From assembly GCF_016803395.1 (NCBI RefSeq), contig NZ_JAEVHL010000028.1, positions 1 through 43,638 of the forward strand: a stretch of DNA of 43,638 nt, written 5' to 3'. Both the position numbers and the translations under genes were made by a program. Each line of letters begins with the position of its first letter. The first letter of the stretch is position 1. Origin of the DNA: Micromonospora tarensis. GTDB lineage: Bacteria; Actinomycetota; Actinomycetes; Mycobacteriales; Micromonosporaceae. Positions 17,309-25,602 of the stretch are shown here, in pieces. The notes beneath the pieces are model-generated. The model was not told where the DNA came from, made no database searches, and saw only the letters and a program-made list of their open reading frames with translations.

Positions 17309-19816
17309 GTGCAGGGCGTGACCTCCAACGACTTCGGTTCAGCGCGGCCCGCGCCGCGCCACGACCTGGAGTCGCCGTCCGCGGCCACCGTATCCGCTGA
17401 TTCCCGCCCCGGGCCAACCCCGGCCGACCTGCTGCGCCGGCTGCGGGCCCGGGGTGCCGCCGACCCGGTCACCCACGTCGAACGGGTGCCGGCCCGCGCC
17501 GGGGTGCCCGCACCCTGGCCGTCCTGGGCGCCTGCGGAGCTGCGCGCGGCGTTCACCCGACGCGGCGTGGTCGCGCCCTGGCAGCACCAGGCCGAGGCGG
17601 CCGACCTGGCGTACCGGGGCGAACACGTGGTGGTCGCCACCGGCACCGCGTCCGGCAAGTCCCTGGCGTACCAGCTCCCGGCCCTGGCCACAGTGCTCGC
17701 CGACCCCCGGGCCACCGTGCTGTACCTGGCGCCGACCAAGGCGCTCGCCGCCGACCAGCTGCGCGCCGTCGCCGCGCTGGAGCTGGAGGGGGTACGCCCC
17801 GCCTGCTACGACGGGGACACTCCGCGCGCCGAGCGGGAGTGGATCCGCCGGCACTCCCGGTTCGTGCTGACCAACCCCGACATGTTGCACCACGGCATCC
17901 TGCCCGGGCACGCCCAGTGGTCCGGCTTCCTGCGCCGCCTCGCGTACGTGGTGATCGACGAGTGCCACACCTACCGCGGGGTGTTCGGCTCGCACGTAGC
18001 GCACGTGCTGCGGCGACTGCGCCGGCAGTGCGCCCGGTTCGGGGCCACCCCGATGTTCGTGCTCGCCTCGGCGACCTCCGGTGACCCGGCCACCGCCGCC
18101 GCCCGGCTGACCGGTCTGCCGGTGACGGCTGTCACCGAGGACGCCTCCCCGCGTGGCGGGGTGACCTTCGCGCTCTGGGAGCCGCCGCTGCTGCCACCCG
18201 ACCCGGGCTCGTCGTCCCCACCGGCGACCAACCGTTCTTCGGCGCCCCGCCGCTCTTCGGTGCCCGAGCCGCTCGACGGCGACGACGCCTCCCCCTCGGT
18301 GCCCCCGCAGGCGGACGGTGGTCATGACGACCTCCGGCAGGTCCGCCGGTCGGCGCTGCGGGAGACCGCCGACCTGCTCGCCGACACGGTCGCCGAGGGG
18401 GTACGCACCCTCGCGTTCGTCCGGTCCCGCAAGGGCGCCGAGGTGGTGGCCGCCAACGCCCGCCGGGCGCTGGACGACGCGGTGCCCGGGCTCGGCGACC
18501 GGGTGGCCGCCTACCGGGGCGGCTACCTGCGCGAGGAGCGGCGGGAGCTGGAACGGGCCCTGCTGCACGGCGACCTGCTCGGCCTGGCCTCCACCAACGC
18601 GCTGGAGCTGGGCGTGGACCTGGTCGGGCTCGACGCGGTGCTGATCTGCGGCTACCCGGGCACCCGGGCGTCGCTGTGGCAGCAGGCGGGTCGCGCCGGA
18701 CGCTCCGGGCAGGAGGCCCTCGCGGTGCTGGTGGCCCGGGACGACCCCCTGGACACCTACCTGGTGCACCACCCGGAGGCGATCTTCGGCGCGCCGGTGG
18801 AGGCGACGGTGCTCGACCCGGCCAACCCGTACGTGCTGGCGCCGCAGCTCGCCTGCGCGGCGGTGGAGGCCCCGCTCACCCCGGCCGACCTGGCGCTCTT
18901 CGGCGACGGGGCGAAGGAGGCGGTCGACGAGTTGGTGGCGGCCGGGGCGCTGCGCCAGCGGCCCACCGGTTGGTACTGGCGGCACCGGGAGCGGCCCGAG
19001 GTGGACCTGCGTGGCGAGGGCGGCGCCCCGGTCTGCGTGGTGGAGTCGTCGACCGGCCGGCTGCTCGGCACGGTCGACGGCGGCTCGGCGCACTTCCTGT
19101 TGCATCCCGGCGCTGTCTACCTGCACCAGGGCGTCTCGTACGTGGTCGACGACCTCGACCTCGCCGACGGGTGCGCGCTGGTGCACGCCGAGGAGCCGGA
19201 CTGGTCCACCCACGCCCGCGACGTCACCGACCTGTCCGTGGTGTCGGTGCGCTCCTACGTGGACGCCGGTCCGGTCGGCATGTTCCTCGGCGAGGTGGAC
19301 GTGACCAGCCAGGTGGTGTCGTACCAGCGGCGGCGGATCGCCACCGGCGAGGTGATCGACACCCGGCCGCTCGACCTGCCCACCCGGGAGCTGCGCACGG
19401 TGGCGGTCTGGTTCACCCTGTCACCGCAGTCGTTGGCCAACGCCGGGGTCCAGGCGGCCGACGTGCCGGGTGCGCTGCACGCCGCCGAGCACGCCGCGAT
19501 CGGGCTGCTGCCGCTGATGGCCACCTGCGACCGGTGGGACATCGGCGGCCTCTCCACCGCGGTACACCCGGACACCGAGGCACCGACCGTCTTCGTCTAC
19601 GACGGACACCCGGGCGGCGCCGGGTTCGCCGAGCGGGCGTACGGGACGGCGTCGGCGTGGCTGCGGGCCACCCGGGACGCGATCGCGGAGTGCGGCTGCG
19701 AGACCGGCTGCCCGTCGTGTGTGCAGTCGCCGAAATGCGGCAACGGCAACAACCCGCTCTCCAAGCCGGGGGCGATCCGGGTGCTCGACGTGGTGCTGGC
19801 GAACCTGCCCGGGTGA
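17309..19816 (+). CDS. DEAD/DEAH-box helicase with DUF1998-type zinc domain (MrfA-like)
   Basis: 835 residues from GTG 17309; a GTG at 17318 is an equally plausible start. Helicase core: Walker A ATGTASGKSLAY, APTKALAADQ, the DECH box VIDECHTYRG, SAT in VLASATSG, then domain 2 with STNALELGVDLVGLDAVLIC and the QQAGRAGRSGQ arginine motif. The C-terminus has a four-Cys cluster, CGCETGCPSCVQSPKCGNGN, as in Bacillus MrfA/YprA, a mitomycin-lesion repair helicase. A low-complexity insert lies between the core domains. It corresponds in position to Rv3649 of M. tuberculosis. Cytosolic DNA repair is likely. Confidence 0.9.
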   Translation: MQGVTSNDFGSARPAPRHDLESPSAATVSADSRPGPTPADLLRRLRARGAADPVTHVERVPARAGVPAPWPSWAPAELRAAFTRRGVVAPWQHQAEAADLAYRGEHVVVATGTASGKSLAYQLPALATVLADPRATVLYLAPTKALAADQLRAVAALELEGVRPACYDGDTPRAEREWIRRHSRFVLTNPDMLHHGILPGHAQWSGFLRRLAYVVIDECHTYRGVFGSHVAHVLRRLRRQCARFGATPMFVLASATSGDPATAAARLTGLPVTAVTEDASPRGGVTFALWEPPLLPPDPGSSSPPATNRSSAPRRSSVPEPLDGDDASPSVPPQADGGHDDLRQVRRSALRETADLLADTVAEGVRTLAFVRSRKGAEVVAANARRALDDAVPGLGDRVAAYRGGYLREERRELERALLHGDLLGLASTNALELGVDLVGLDAVLICGYPGTRASLWQQAGRAGRSGQEALAVLVARDDPLDTYLVHHPEAIFGAPVEATVLDPANPYVLAPQLACAAVEAPLTPADLALFGDGAKEAVDELVAAGALRQRPTGWYWRHRERPEVDLRGEGGAPVCVVESSTGRLLGTVDGGSAHFLLHPGAVYLHQGVSYVVDDLDLADGCALVHAEEPDWSTHARDVTDLSVVSVRSYVDAGPVGMFLGEVDVTSQVVSYQRRRIATGEVIDTRPLDLPTRELRTVAVWFTLSPQSLANAGVQAADVPGALHAAEHAAIGLLPLMATCDRWDIGGLSTAVHPDTEAPTVFVYDGHPGGAGFAERAYGTASAWLRATRDAIAECGCETGCPSCVQSPKCGNGNNPLSKPGAIRVLDVVLANLPG

Positions 19817-19821
19817 GCAGG

Positions 19822-19870
19822 TTGCATGAACCGGCACGGCACGGGGCACAATGGTGTGGGAGCGCTTCCA
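19822..19870 (+). promoter_or_regulatory. Promoter-like boxes with CebR/LacI-type operator
   Basis: TTGCAT (19822-19827) and CACAAT (19847-19852) resemble -35/-10 boxes, though with a long 19-base spacing. Four bases later comes TGGGAGCGCTTCCA (19857-19870), which differs in one base from the CebR box TGGGAGCGCTCCCA known for LacI-family sugar repressors in actinobacteria. The site would cover the transcription start of the 69-residue gene at 19916. Confidence 0.5.
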
Positions 19871-19915
19871 TCGATGCCTATGTTGCTGATCGTTTCCCGT
19901 TCCCGAGGAGAAACC

Positions 19916-20125
19916 GTGGCCGACACCATCGCCGAGACCGTCGACCTGCTCTACACCATCGACCAGGAACACCTCACGCTCGACCAGCAGATCGCGCTTG
20001 GGTCCGCGCTCGCCGCCCTGGCTCAGGCGGAACGGCTGGAGCAGATCAACGAGCGGCTACGGGGCATCCACCAGGTCCTGAACACCTGGGCGCTGCGCGC
20101 CGCGACCACCGTCGACGGCCGCTGA
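19916..20125 (+). CDS. Small helical hypothetical protein
   Basis: 69 residues from the GTG at 19916, with GAGGAGA ideally placed; an open frame back to 19826 lacks a ribosome site. The protein is almost entirely helical with a Leu-rich, likely coiled-coil stretch (DQQIALGSALAALAQAERLE). There is no membrane segment or recognised family. A CebR-like operator upstream suggests control by a sugar-responsive repressor. A strong hairpin follows, so it is probably a single-gene transcript. Confidence 0.65.
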   Translation: MADTIAETVDLLYTIDQEHLTLDQQIALGSALAALAQAERLEQINERLRGIHQVLNTWALRAATTVDGR

Positions 20126-20169
20126 CGACCCATTCCGGAGCAACACGGGCACCAAGACCACTTGATGCC

Positions 20170-20201
20170 GGGTAGTCGTCTGACCGCCCCGACGACTACC
20201 C
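20170..20201 (+). terminator. Terminator hairpin after the 69-residue gene
   Basis: GGGTAGTCGTC (20170-20180) pairs perfectly with GACGACTACCC (20191-20201) around a 10-base loop. It lies 44 bases past the stop codon and has no T-run. Confidence 0.75.
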
Positions 20202-20285
20202 ACCATCAACTGATCATGGACAGCGGGGAGCATGACGGTCGGCGGGCTGTGCGAGACTCCGGCGCACCAACCCGGAGGAGTTTTT

Positions 20286-20864
20286 ATGCAGCTCGACAAC
20301 TTGCAGAGCCAGCACCAGTTCCACATCCGCCAGCGACTGCGGATGATGGTCAACCAGTACGAGGTCCGGGCGGTCGCCCCGGACGGCAGTGAAGGTGAAC
20401 TGCTGGCGTTCGCGCAGCAGAAGCGGCTCGCCTTCAAGGAGCAGGTGACCATCTACACCGACGACTCCAAGCAGCAGCCACTGCTCGGCTTCAAGGCCCG
20501 CCAGCGCATCGACCTCGGCGCCACCTACGACGTCACCGACGCCGCCGGCAACCCGATCGGCCTGTTCCGCAAGGACTTCGCCCAGTCGCTGCTGCGGTCC
20601 ACCTGGCACGTCGAGCAGGCTGGCCTGCCCCAGGTGACCGGCCAGGAGCGCAGCATGCCGGTGGCACTGCTGCGCCGGTTCGTCGACTCGCTGTCCTGGC
20701 TGCCGTACCACTTCGACTTCACCACCGGTGGCCAGCCGGTCTTCACTGTGGTGAAGAAGTGGGGCCTGCGCGACAAGTACGTCGTCGAGGTGCAGCACCC
20801 GCAGATCGACCGCCGCCTGATCATCGCGATGGCCGTCGCCCTCGACGCGCTCCAGGCCCGCTGA
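20286..20864 (+). CDS. LURP-one-related (scramblase-fold) protein
   Basis: 192 residues from the ATG at 20286, preceded by GGAGGAG. The pattern fits the LURP-one/Tubby-like beta-barrel family: an N-terminal FHIRQRLRMMVNQYEV, then FAQQKRLAFKEQVTIYTDD, a central domain GFKARQRIDLGATYDVTDA, and a hydrophobic C-terminal helix RRLIIAMAVALDAL that would be buried in the barrel. The biological role in bacteria is not established. It sits between two terminator hairpins, so is probably transcribed alone. Confidence 0.82.
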   Translation: MQLDNLQSQHQFHIRQRLRMMVNQYEVRAVAPDGSEGELLAFAQQKRLAFKEQVTIYTDDSKQQPLLGFKARQRIDLGATYDVTDAAGNPIGLFRKDFAQSLLRSTWHVEQAGLPQVTGQERSMPVALLRRFVDSLSWLPYHFDFTTGGQPVFTVVKKWGLRDKYVVEVQHPQIDRRLIIAMAVALDALQAR

Positions 20865-20894
20865 GACCACCCGGCCCACGGGCCACTTACCCGT

Positions 20895-20942
20895 CGACCT
20901 CCGGCCGGGACAGGCCCTCAGCCCAGTCCCGGCCGGAGGTCG
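20895..20942. terminator. 17-bp perfect terminator stem after the LURP gene
   Basis: The arm at 20895-20911 (CGACCTCCGGCCGGGAC) pairs perfectly with 20926-20942 around a 14-base loop, 30 bases past the stop codon. Confidence 0.8.
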
Positions 20943-20970
20943 TCGGTGCCGGCCGGAGGTCGTCGGTGCC
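20931..20970. repeat. Tandem 20-bp duplication of the terminator arm
   Basis: The 20-base unit starting GGCCGGAGGTCGTCGG occurs twice in a row (20931-20950 and 20951-20970). The first copy overlaps the right arm of the terminator stem, so a second, alternative right arm exists. Confidence 0.8.
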
Positions 20971-21233
20971 GCCCGCTGGCGGTGGCTCGACCAGCCCATC
21001 GGGGTGGGGTTCGGATGCCCTGTGAGCTGATGTCGTCAACGCATCGCGTCGATGTCGTAAGCGAATCAGCTCCACAGCACCCACTGTCCGGTATCAAGGC
21101 ACCCCGCTCACTCCGCCGCCCGCCGACCCACCTCGCTCACTCCGCCGCCCACCGACGCATCCCACCCCCGTCCAGCGCCCACCGACGCGCACGCGACTTT
21201 CGATCAGCGGGCACCGATGCGTCGCGTTCGCGC
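20971..21233. other. Repeat-rich gap after the Tad operon
   Basis: The gap holds an 8-bp inverted repeat (GAGCTGAT 21024-21031 with ATCAGCTC 21065-21072), a small hairpin CATCG-CGT-CGATG at 21042-21054, and a 17-bp direct repeat CGCTCACTCCGCCGCCC at 21105-21121 and 21134-21150. No gene is convincing. It may hold the terminator of the Tad operon. Confidence 0.4.
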
Positions 21234-21653
21234 TCAACCGCGTACCGGGCCGGCGCGGGCGGTCGAGGTGGCGACACGGTGCAGACCGGGAAGTGGCGTG
21301 AACGCCACCTCGACGGTCACCAGCACGTCCAGCCCGTCGAGGTGACAGCCGACCAACCGACCAGCGTTGCGGCCAGCGATGTCGGACGCGGACGCGCACG
21401 CCATCGCGTCGCCGTCGAACGCCCGAGCGGCCCCGGCCAATGCCCCGAGATCCGCTGCTACCGCCGCCCGTTGGCCGGCCAGCCCGGCGGCGGCGATGGC
21501 GGCGCCGAACGTTCCGAACAGGACGAAGCCGAGCCCGAGCGCCAGCAGCAGCAGAGTCGCACCGCCTCGCTCCGCGTCGGGGCGGCCCCGGTCGGGTCGC
21601 GCGGCGGCTGGTCCGTGAGTGGTGCGAGCTGACGTACCGACAGTTTGGCGCAC
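21234..21653 (-). CDS. TadE-like pseudopilin (Rv3654c-type)
   Basis: 139 residues from a GTG that overlaps the TadE stop by one base. A short N-terminal basic stretch with RGGATLL precedes one hydrophobic segment (LALGLGFVLFGTFGAAIAAA), then GQRAAVAADLGALAGAA. This matches the last protein of actinobacterial Tad loci, often called the helicase/secretion-neighbourhood TadE-like protein. The Cys pair (MACAS ... VGCHLDG) may form a disulphide outside the membrane. It probably is a minor pilus or assembly component. Confidence 0.75.
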   Translation of the reverse strand: MRQTVGTSARTTHGPAAARPDRGRPDAERGGATLLLLALGLGFVLFGTFGAAIAAAGLAGQRAAVAADLGALAGAARAFDGDAMACASASDIAGRNAGRLVGCHLDGLDVLVTVEVAFTPLPGLHRVATSTARAGPVRG

Positions 21654-22099
21654 TACCAACCGCCCTCTCCAACACCCGGTTCCACGGCGGCGACGGCGGT
21701 GGCGACCACGGTGATCCTCGGTAGTCGGCCACCCAACGTCCGGACGGGCGCGCGTACCGTCGCTCGCACCCGATCGCCGTCGACGGACACCGACACCGCT
21801 GCCCCCGGGGGCGACGCCCGCCCGCCCTCCGCGCTGCCGTCCCCGCCACGGGCGGCGGCGAGCGCCGCCTCCCGGGCCGCGTGCAGGCAACTCGCCTGTG
21901 CGCTGACGGCGTTGACCGCGGTCAGGCCGGCCAGCAGGAGCAGGAGCAGCGCCGGCAGGCCGGCCGCCAGTTCGGCGGTGAACGACCCTCGCTCCCCACC
22001 GGCGGCCCGTCGGACGGCGCGCCACGCCCGCCCGTTGGCACCTGCCAGCCCACGAGTGCTCGGCCGTGGCTCGCGGCCGACCCGCCGGCGCTCGATCAC
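21653..22099 (-). CDS. TadE-family pseudopilin
   Basis: 148 residues from a GTG overlapping the DUF4244 stop in GTGA. The motif ERGSFTAELAAGLPALLLLL has the basic-Gly-x-x-x-x-Glu arrangement of TadE-type prepilins, with the Glu at +5 after the likely cleavage Gly. A single membrane helix is followed by a ~90-residue extracytoplasmic domain. Within a Tad system it acts as a minor pilin. No prepilin peptidase gene is in the window. Confidence 0.82.
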   Translation of the reverse strand: MIERRRVGREPRPSTRGLAGANGRAWRAVRRAAGGERGSFTAELAAGLPALLLLLLAGLTAVNAVSAQASCLHAAREAALAAARGGDGSAEGGRASPPGAAVSVSVDGDRVRATVRAPVRTLGGRLPRITVVATAVAAVEPGVGEGGW

Positions 22100-22263
22100 T
22101 TCAGCGCCCGGTCGATGACAGCGGTCAAGGCCGACTGGACGTTGCCGGAGGTCAGCACCTTCAACAGGATCCCGGCGAAGGCGACTGCGGCGAGTGTGCC
22201 GACGGCGTACTCGGCGGTGTTCATTCCGGCGTCACCGCGCAGGCGACCGATCAGTTTGCGCAT
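22096..22263 (-). CDS. DUF4244 / Flp-type pilin
   Basis: 55 residues, starting MRKLIGRLRGDAGMNTAEYA with an AAGGG site 9 bases upstream. GDAGMNTAEYAVGTLAAVAF has the Gly-Met-x-Thr-Ala-Glu-Tyr signature of Flp-like pilins with a Glu-Tyr pair, then a hydrophobic helix. This is the probable major pilin of the locus. It overlaps tadE by 4 bases. Confidence 0.85.
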   Translation of the reverse strand: MRKLIGRLRGDAGMNTAEYAVGTLAAVAFAGILLKVLTSGNVQSALTAVIDRALK

Positions 22264-22284
22264 GGTTTTTCCCTTCTCGATGGG

Positions 22285-23094
22285 TCAGAGCACGTCGCCG
22301 AGAACGGCGACGATCACCGGCACCAGGCCGGCGAGAATGAACGCCGGCAGGAAGCAGAGCCCCAGCGGCAGGACGATGAGCACCCCCGCCCGACGGGCTG
22401 ACGCCTCGGCAGCGGTGGCCCGGTCGGCACGGAGGTCGTCGGCGAGCCGGGTGAGCGCACCGGCCAGGGCCGCGCCGCTGTTGGCCGAGCGCAACGCCGC
22501 CGCGGTCAAGCGCTCCGCGCCGGGCACCCCATCCAGCGCGGACCACGCCTCCGTCGGGCCACCGCCGAGCAGCAGTGTGCGGCCGACCCGGGCCAACCGT
22601 CCGGCGAGCGGCCCGTCCACTGCCTCGGCGACGGCCAGCACCGAGCGATCCACCGGGGCACCCGCCCGCATCGCCGCCGCCAGCAGGTCGGCGGCGAGCG
22701 GCAGATCCGCGGCCTCCTGGTACCGCCGCTTGCGCACACCGGGGGGCTCGATCTGCCGGAGCAGGAAGTCCAGCAGGAACGCGGTCGGAGCCGCGGCGAG
22801 CAGCCCGAACCAACCCTCGACGACGACGGCCACGGCGAGCCCACCCAGCGCCGCCGCGAGCCGGATCGCGTCCGGCCGACGCCGTAGGGCAAGACTTCGC
22901 CTGCCCTGGCTCGCCGAGCCGGGCGCGCCCGCCGAGTCGTGTGCGCTTGCGAAGCCGCGCTGGCTCGCCTGACCGCGTCCGCGCCCTGAGCGGATTCCGC
23001 GACCGGAACCGCGCTCGTTCGCTGGGCTGCGTTCATTCGCTGGGCTGCTTACGTTCGCTGGGCTGCGTCGGCCCGCTGGGCCTCGGGCCATCAT
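22285..23094 (-). CDS. Type II secretion F-domain protein TadC
   Basis: 269 residues from the ATG at 23094, overlapping the tadB stop (a second ATG follows at once). A basic, Ser/Pro/Asn-rich N-terminus of about 70 residues holds three copies of a Ser-Pro-Ala-Asn unit, encoded by an 18-bp periodic repeat. The T2SSF core follows: a membrane helix pair, then AADLPLAADLLAAAMRAGAP and SGAALAGALTRLADDLR, and two C-terminal helices (VLIVLPLGLCFLPAFILAGL). It should sit in the inner membrane with TadB as the pilus platform. Confidence 0.87.
   Translation of the reverse strand: MMARGPAGRRSPANVSSPANERSPANERGSGRGIRSGRGRGQASQRGFASAHDSAGAPGSASQGRRSLALRRRPDAIRLAAALGGLAVAVVVEGWFGLLAAAPTAFLLDFLLRQIEPPGVRKRRYQEAADLPLAADLLAAAMRAGAPVDRSVLAVAEAVDGPLAGRLARVGRTLLLGGGPTEAWSALDGVPGAERLTAAALRSANSGAALAGALTRLADDLRADRATAAEASARRAGVLIVLPLGLCFLPAFILAGLVPVIVAVLGDVL
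23018..23066. repeat. 18-bp periodic repeat inside tadC
   Basis: TTCGCTGGGCTGC occurs at 23018, 23036 and 23054, exactly 18 bases apart. It encodes the repeated Ser-Pro-Ala-Asn stretch of the TadC N-terminus and keeps the reading frame, so copy number could vary without breaking the gene. Confidence 0.8.
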
Positions 23095-24389
23095 CCGGCC
23101 CGCCCCGGTGTCGCCCCCAACCGCTCGGCCCAGAGCAGGCCCACGACCTGGAGTGCGACCGCGGTGACCGCGCAGGCGCCGCCGACAGTGCTGTGCAGGA
23201 GCACCGCCATCGGGTCGACGCCAATTCCGTAGCCGAGCCCGATGCCGCCGATGGGAAGCGCGGCCAGCAACCAGGCGGTGGCCCGGGCACCAGCGGCCTG
23301 CGCCGCCGCAGCGGCCAGACCCCGGTCGGTCGCGCGAGCGTCCGCCTCGATCCGCTCGACGAGGTCCGCCAGCGGCGCGCCGGTCCGGTCGGCCAGGCGC
23401 ACCGCCGCGGCGGTGAGTTGGCGCAGCCGGTCCGACCCGTCGTGCTGCTGGGCGGCGGCCCCAAGGGCGTGCGGGACGGGCATGCCCGCTCGAAGGTCCG
23501 CCGCGAGGCCGCACAGTTGGTCCAACCCGCGTCGTCGGACCCGCTCGCCCCTCCGGTTCATCCGCCAGCGCCGCACGGCCCGCACTGCCAACGTGCCGTA
23601 CCCGGCCATCGCGACCGCCGCCACCGGCCCACCGAGCACGGCACCGACACCGGCTCCGAGCAGGCCGACCAGCGGCAGCAGCCGGGGTGTCGAACGCGCG
23701 GTACGAGTCGACACCGGCGCGATCAAGGCGTCTGGTGCTCGGTCGACCGGACCGACGTGCCGGTGGTCCAGGTGCTCGGTGGCCCCGCGCTTTTCGGCGA
23801 CTGTCACGCTGGGCGCGCCGCCGCGACACTCCGGCTCGCGCGCTGCGCGCACCTCGACAGTGGGTAACTCGCTGCCGTTGCTCGGGCCGTTCGCCGCCTC
23901 GTCGCCAACACCGATCGTGGTCGCCGCCGCAGCCAGTCCAGCCTGCCGTTCCTTAGCCGAAGTCGTGACCTCCGGTCGGGCGGTGCCGCCCGGGCGTCGG
24001 GGATCGCGCCGCGTCGGCGGGCGGGTCGGGCCTTCGGGACGCGTGAACCCGCCCGTCGCTTCGAACCAGTTCGGGCTGCCGGTGACGTCCCGGCTGGGCC
24101 AGCCGAGCGCCGTCCTCCTCCCGCTGGCATTCGCGGTGAGGTATGGCCGTTGGGCGATGCCGACCGGGTGACCCGAGGCCGCGCCGGCACCGCCGTCAAC
24201 CGGCCCGTCCGGCGCGCGGCCGAGTTCCCTGATCCACTCCACCAGAGCGTCATCCGGATCGACACCACCGCTCGTCCGCCCCGTCGCCAGAACCCGGCGT
24301 CGACGGAGTCGGATGCTCTGCACGGGCCACGCCACCAGCGCGGCGGCGGCCAGGAGCAGCGCCGCCACCAGCACCGTCTCGCCGGTCAT
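23091..24389 (-). CDS. Type II secretion F-domain protein TadB
   Basis: 432 residues from the ATG at 24389, which overlaps a TGA in the frame expected for the end of TadA. An N-terminal membrane helix (TVLVAALLLAAAALVAW) is followed by an unusual ~180-residue polar, Pro/Gly/Thr-rich linker. Then come a helix pair (LLGAGVGAVLGGPVAAVAMA), the F domain (QLCGLAADLRAGMPVPHAL) and two C-terminal helices. It acts with TadC as the membrane platform. The linker looks disordered and fast-evolving. Confidence 0.85.
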   Translation of the reverse strand: MTGETVLVAALLLAAAALVAWPVQSIRLRRRRVLATGRTSGGVDPDDALVEWIRELGRAPDGPVDGGAGAASGHPVGIAQRPYLTANASGRRTALGWPSRDVTGSPNWFEATGGFTRPEGPTRPPTRRDPRRPGGTARPEVTTSAKERQAGLAAAATTIGVGDEAANGPSNGSELPTVEVRAAREPECRGGAPSVTVAEKRGATEHLDHRHVGPVDRAPDALIAPVSTRTARSTPRLLPLVGLLGAGVGAVLGGPVAAVAMAGYGTLAVRAVRRWRMNRRGERVRRRGLDQLCGLAADLRAGMPVPHALGAAAQQHDGSDRLRQLTAAAVRLADRTGAPLADLVERIEADARATDRGLAAAAAQAAGARATAWLLAALPIGGIGLGYGIGVDPMAVLLHSTVGGACAVTAVALQVVGLLWAERLGATPGRAG

Positions 24390-25602
24390 GCCGGGCCCGC
24401 CGATCCCGGCCACGGGGTGCTGAGGATCGGCGGCACCGCCACCCCACGCTCCCGCAGGAGTGCCCGAGGGCTCGGGCCGCCAGCCCGAGCCCGCTGCCGC
24501 GAACCCAGGCGGGCACCACGGTCACCAACCGTTCGGGCCCCTCGGGCAACAGCAGGCAGACCGACTCCAGGACGCGTCCCCGGTCGCCGCGCCGTACCTG
24601 GAAGAGCACCTGCAACGCGGCGGCCACCTGGGCGTGTAGCGCCGCGCGCGGCAGCCCGCCCAACATGCCCAGCGCCTCCAGCCGGGCCGGCACGTCTGAT
24701 GGTGTGTTGGCGTGCAGCGTGCCGGCGCCTCCGTCGTGGCCGGTGTTCAGCGCGGCCAGCAAGTCGACCACCTCACCGCCCCGGCACTCCCCGACCACCA
24801 GCCGGTCCGGACGCATCCGGAGCGCCTGGCGGACCAGGTCGGCGAGGCTGACCACGCCGCTGCCCTCCACATTGGCGGTACGCGCTTGGAGGCCCACCAC
24901 GTGCGGATGCCCCGGACGCAACTCGGCGGCGTCCTCCACCAACACGATCCGTTCGGTGGCCGGCACCATCCCCAGCAACGTGTTGAGCAGGGTCGTCTTG
25001 CCCGAGCCCGTGCCACCGGTCACCAGATAAGCCAGCCGTGCCGCGACGACGGCGGCAAGCAGTGGTGCCACCGGTCGCGGCACCGTCCCCTGCCGCACCA
25101 ACTCGTCGAGGGTGAACGGCCGGTGCCGGAACGTTCGCAGCGACAGGTAGGGGCCGTCGGTCGCCACCGGCGGCAACACGGCGTGCAGCCGGGTGCCGTC
25201 GGGCAGCCGCGCGTCCGCGTACGGGGAGCCGTCGTCGAGCCGCCGCCCGGCATTGGCGATCAGTCGCTGCGCCAACCGGCGGACGTCCTCCACCGTGCCC
25301 ACCGGAACCGCGACCTGGTGCAGCCCCGACCCCCGGTCGACCCAGACCCGGGCGCCGTTGACGAGGACGTCCGTCACCTCCGGGTCGGCGAGCAGCGGTG
25401 CCAGCGGCCCGGCGCCGACGAGGTCGTCACGCACCCGGTCGGCGATCCGCAGCACTGTGGTGTCGCCGAGAACCGCGGCGGCGGGTTCGGCCCGCACCGC
25501 TGAGACGATCGCCGCCGAGGTGACCGGGGTGGTAGCGGCGGCGATCCGCTGTCGGACCCGAGCGGCGAGAGTGCGTCCTCCGGCCGGCCGCTCATGCCGC
25601 AC
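24386..25602 (-). CDS. TadA/CpaF pilus ATPase with apparent 3' frameshift
   Basis: Starts at GTG 25602, overlapping ssd by 11 bases. Clear secretion ATPase: ADPEVTDVLVNGARVWVDRG, an arginine region TRLHAVLPPVATDG, Walker A VTGGTGSGKTTLLNT, VLVEDAAELRPGHPHVV, MRPDRLVVGECRGGEVVD and the His box GTLHANTPSD. Up to about 24475 one frame is used. The natural end (ALLRERGVAVPPILSTPWPG, stop 24386 overlapping the tadB ATG) lies in another frame. The original frame instead runs on to 24250 inside tadB with low-quality sequence. A one-base deletion, a small insertion or an error near 24455-24475 is likely. It powers pilus assembly. Confidence 0.8.

Noticed and set aside
17339..19213. 624-codon reverse frame
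   Set aside because: Antisense to the helicase gene and without family features.
24250..24385. Extension of the TadA frame into tadB
   Set aside because: The residues are Arg/Gly-rich shadow sequence, while the tadB frame there encodes a good membrane helix; a frameshift in tadA explains it better.
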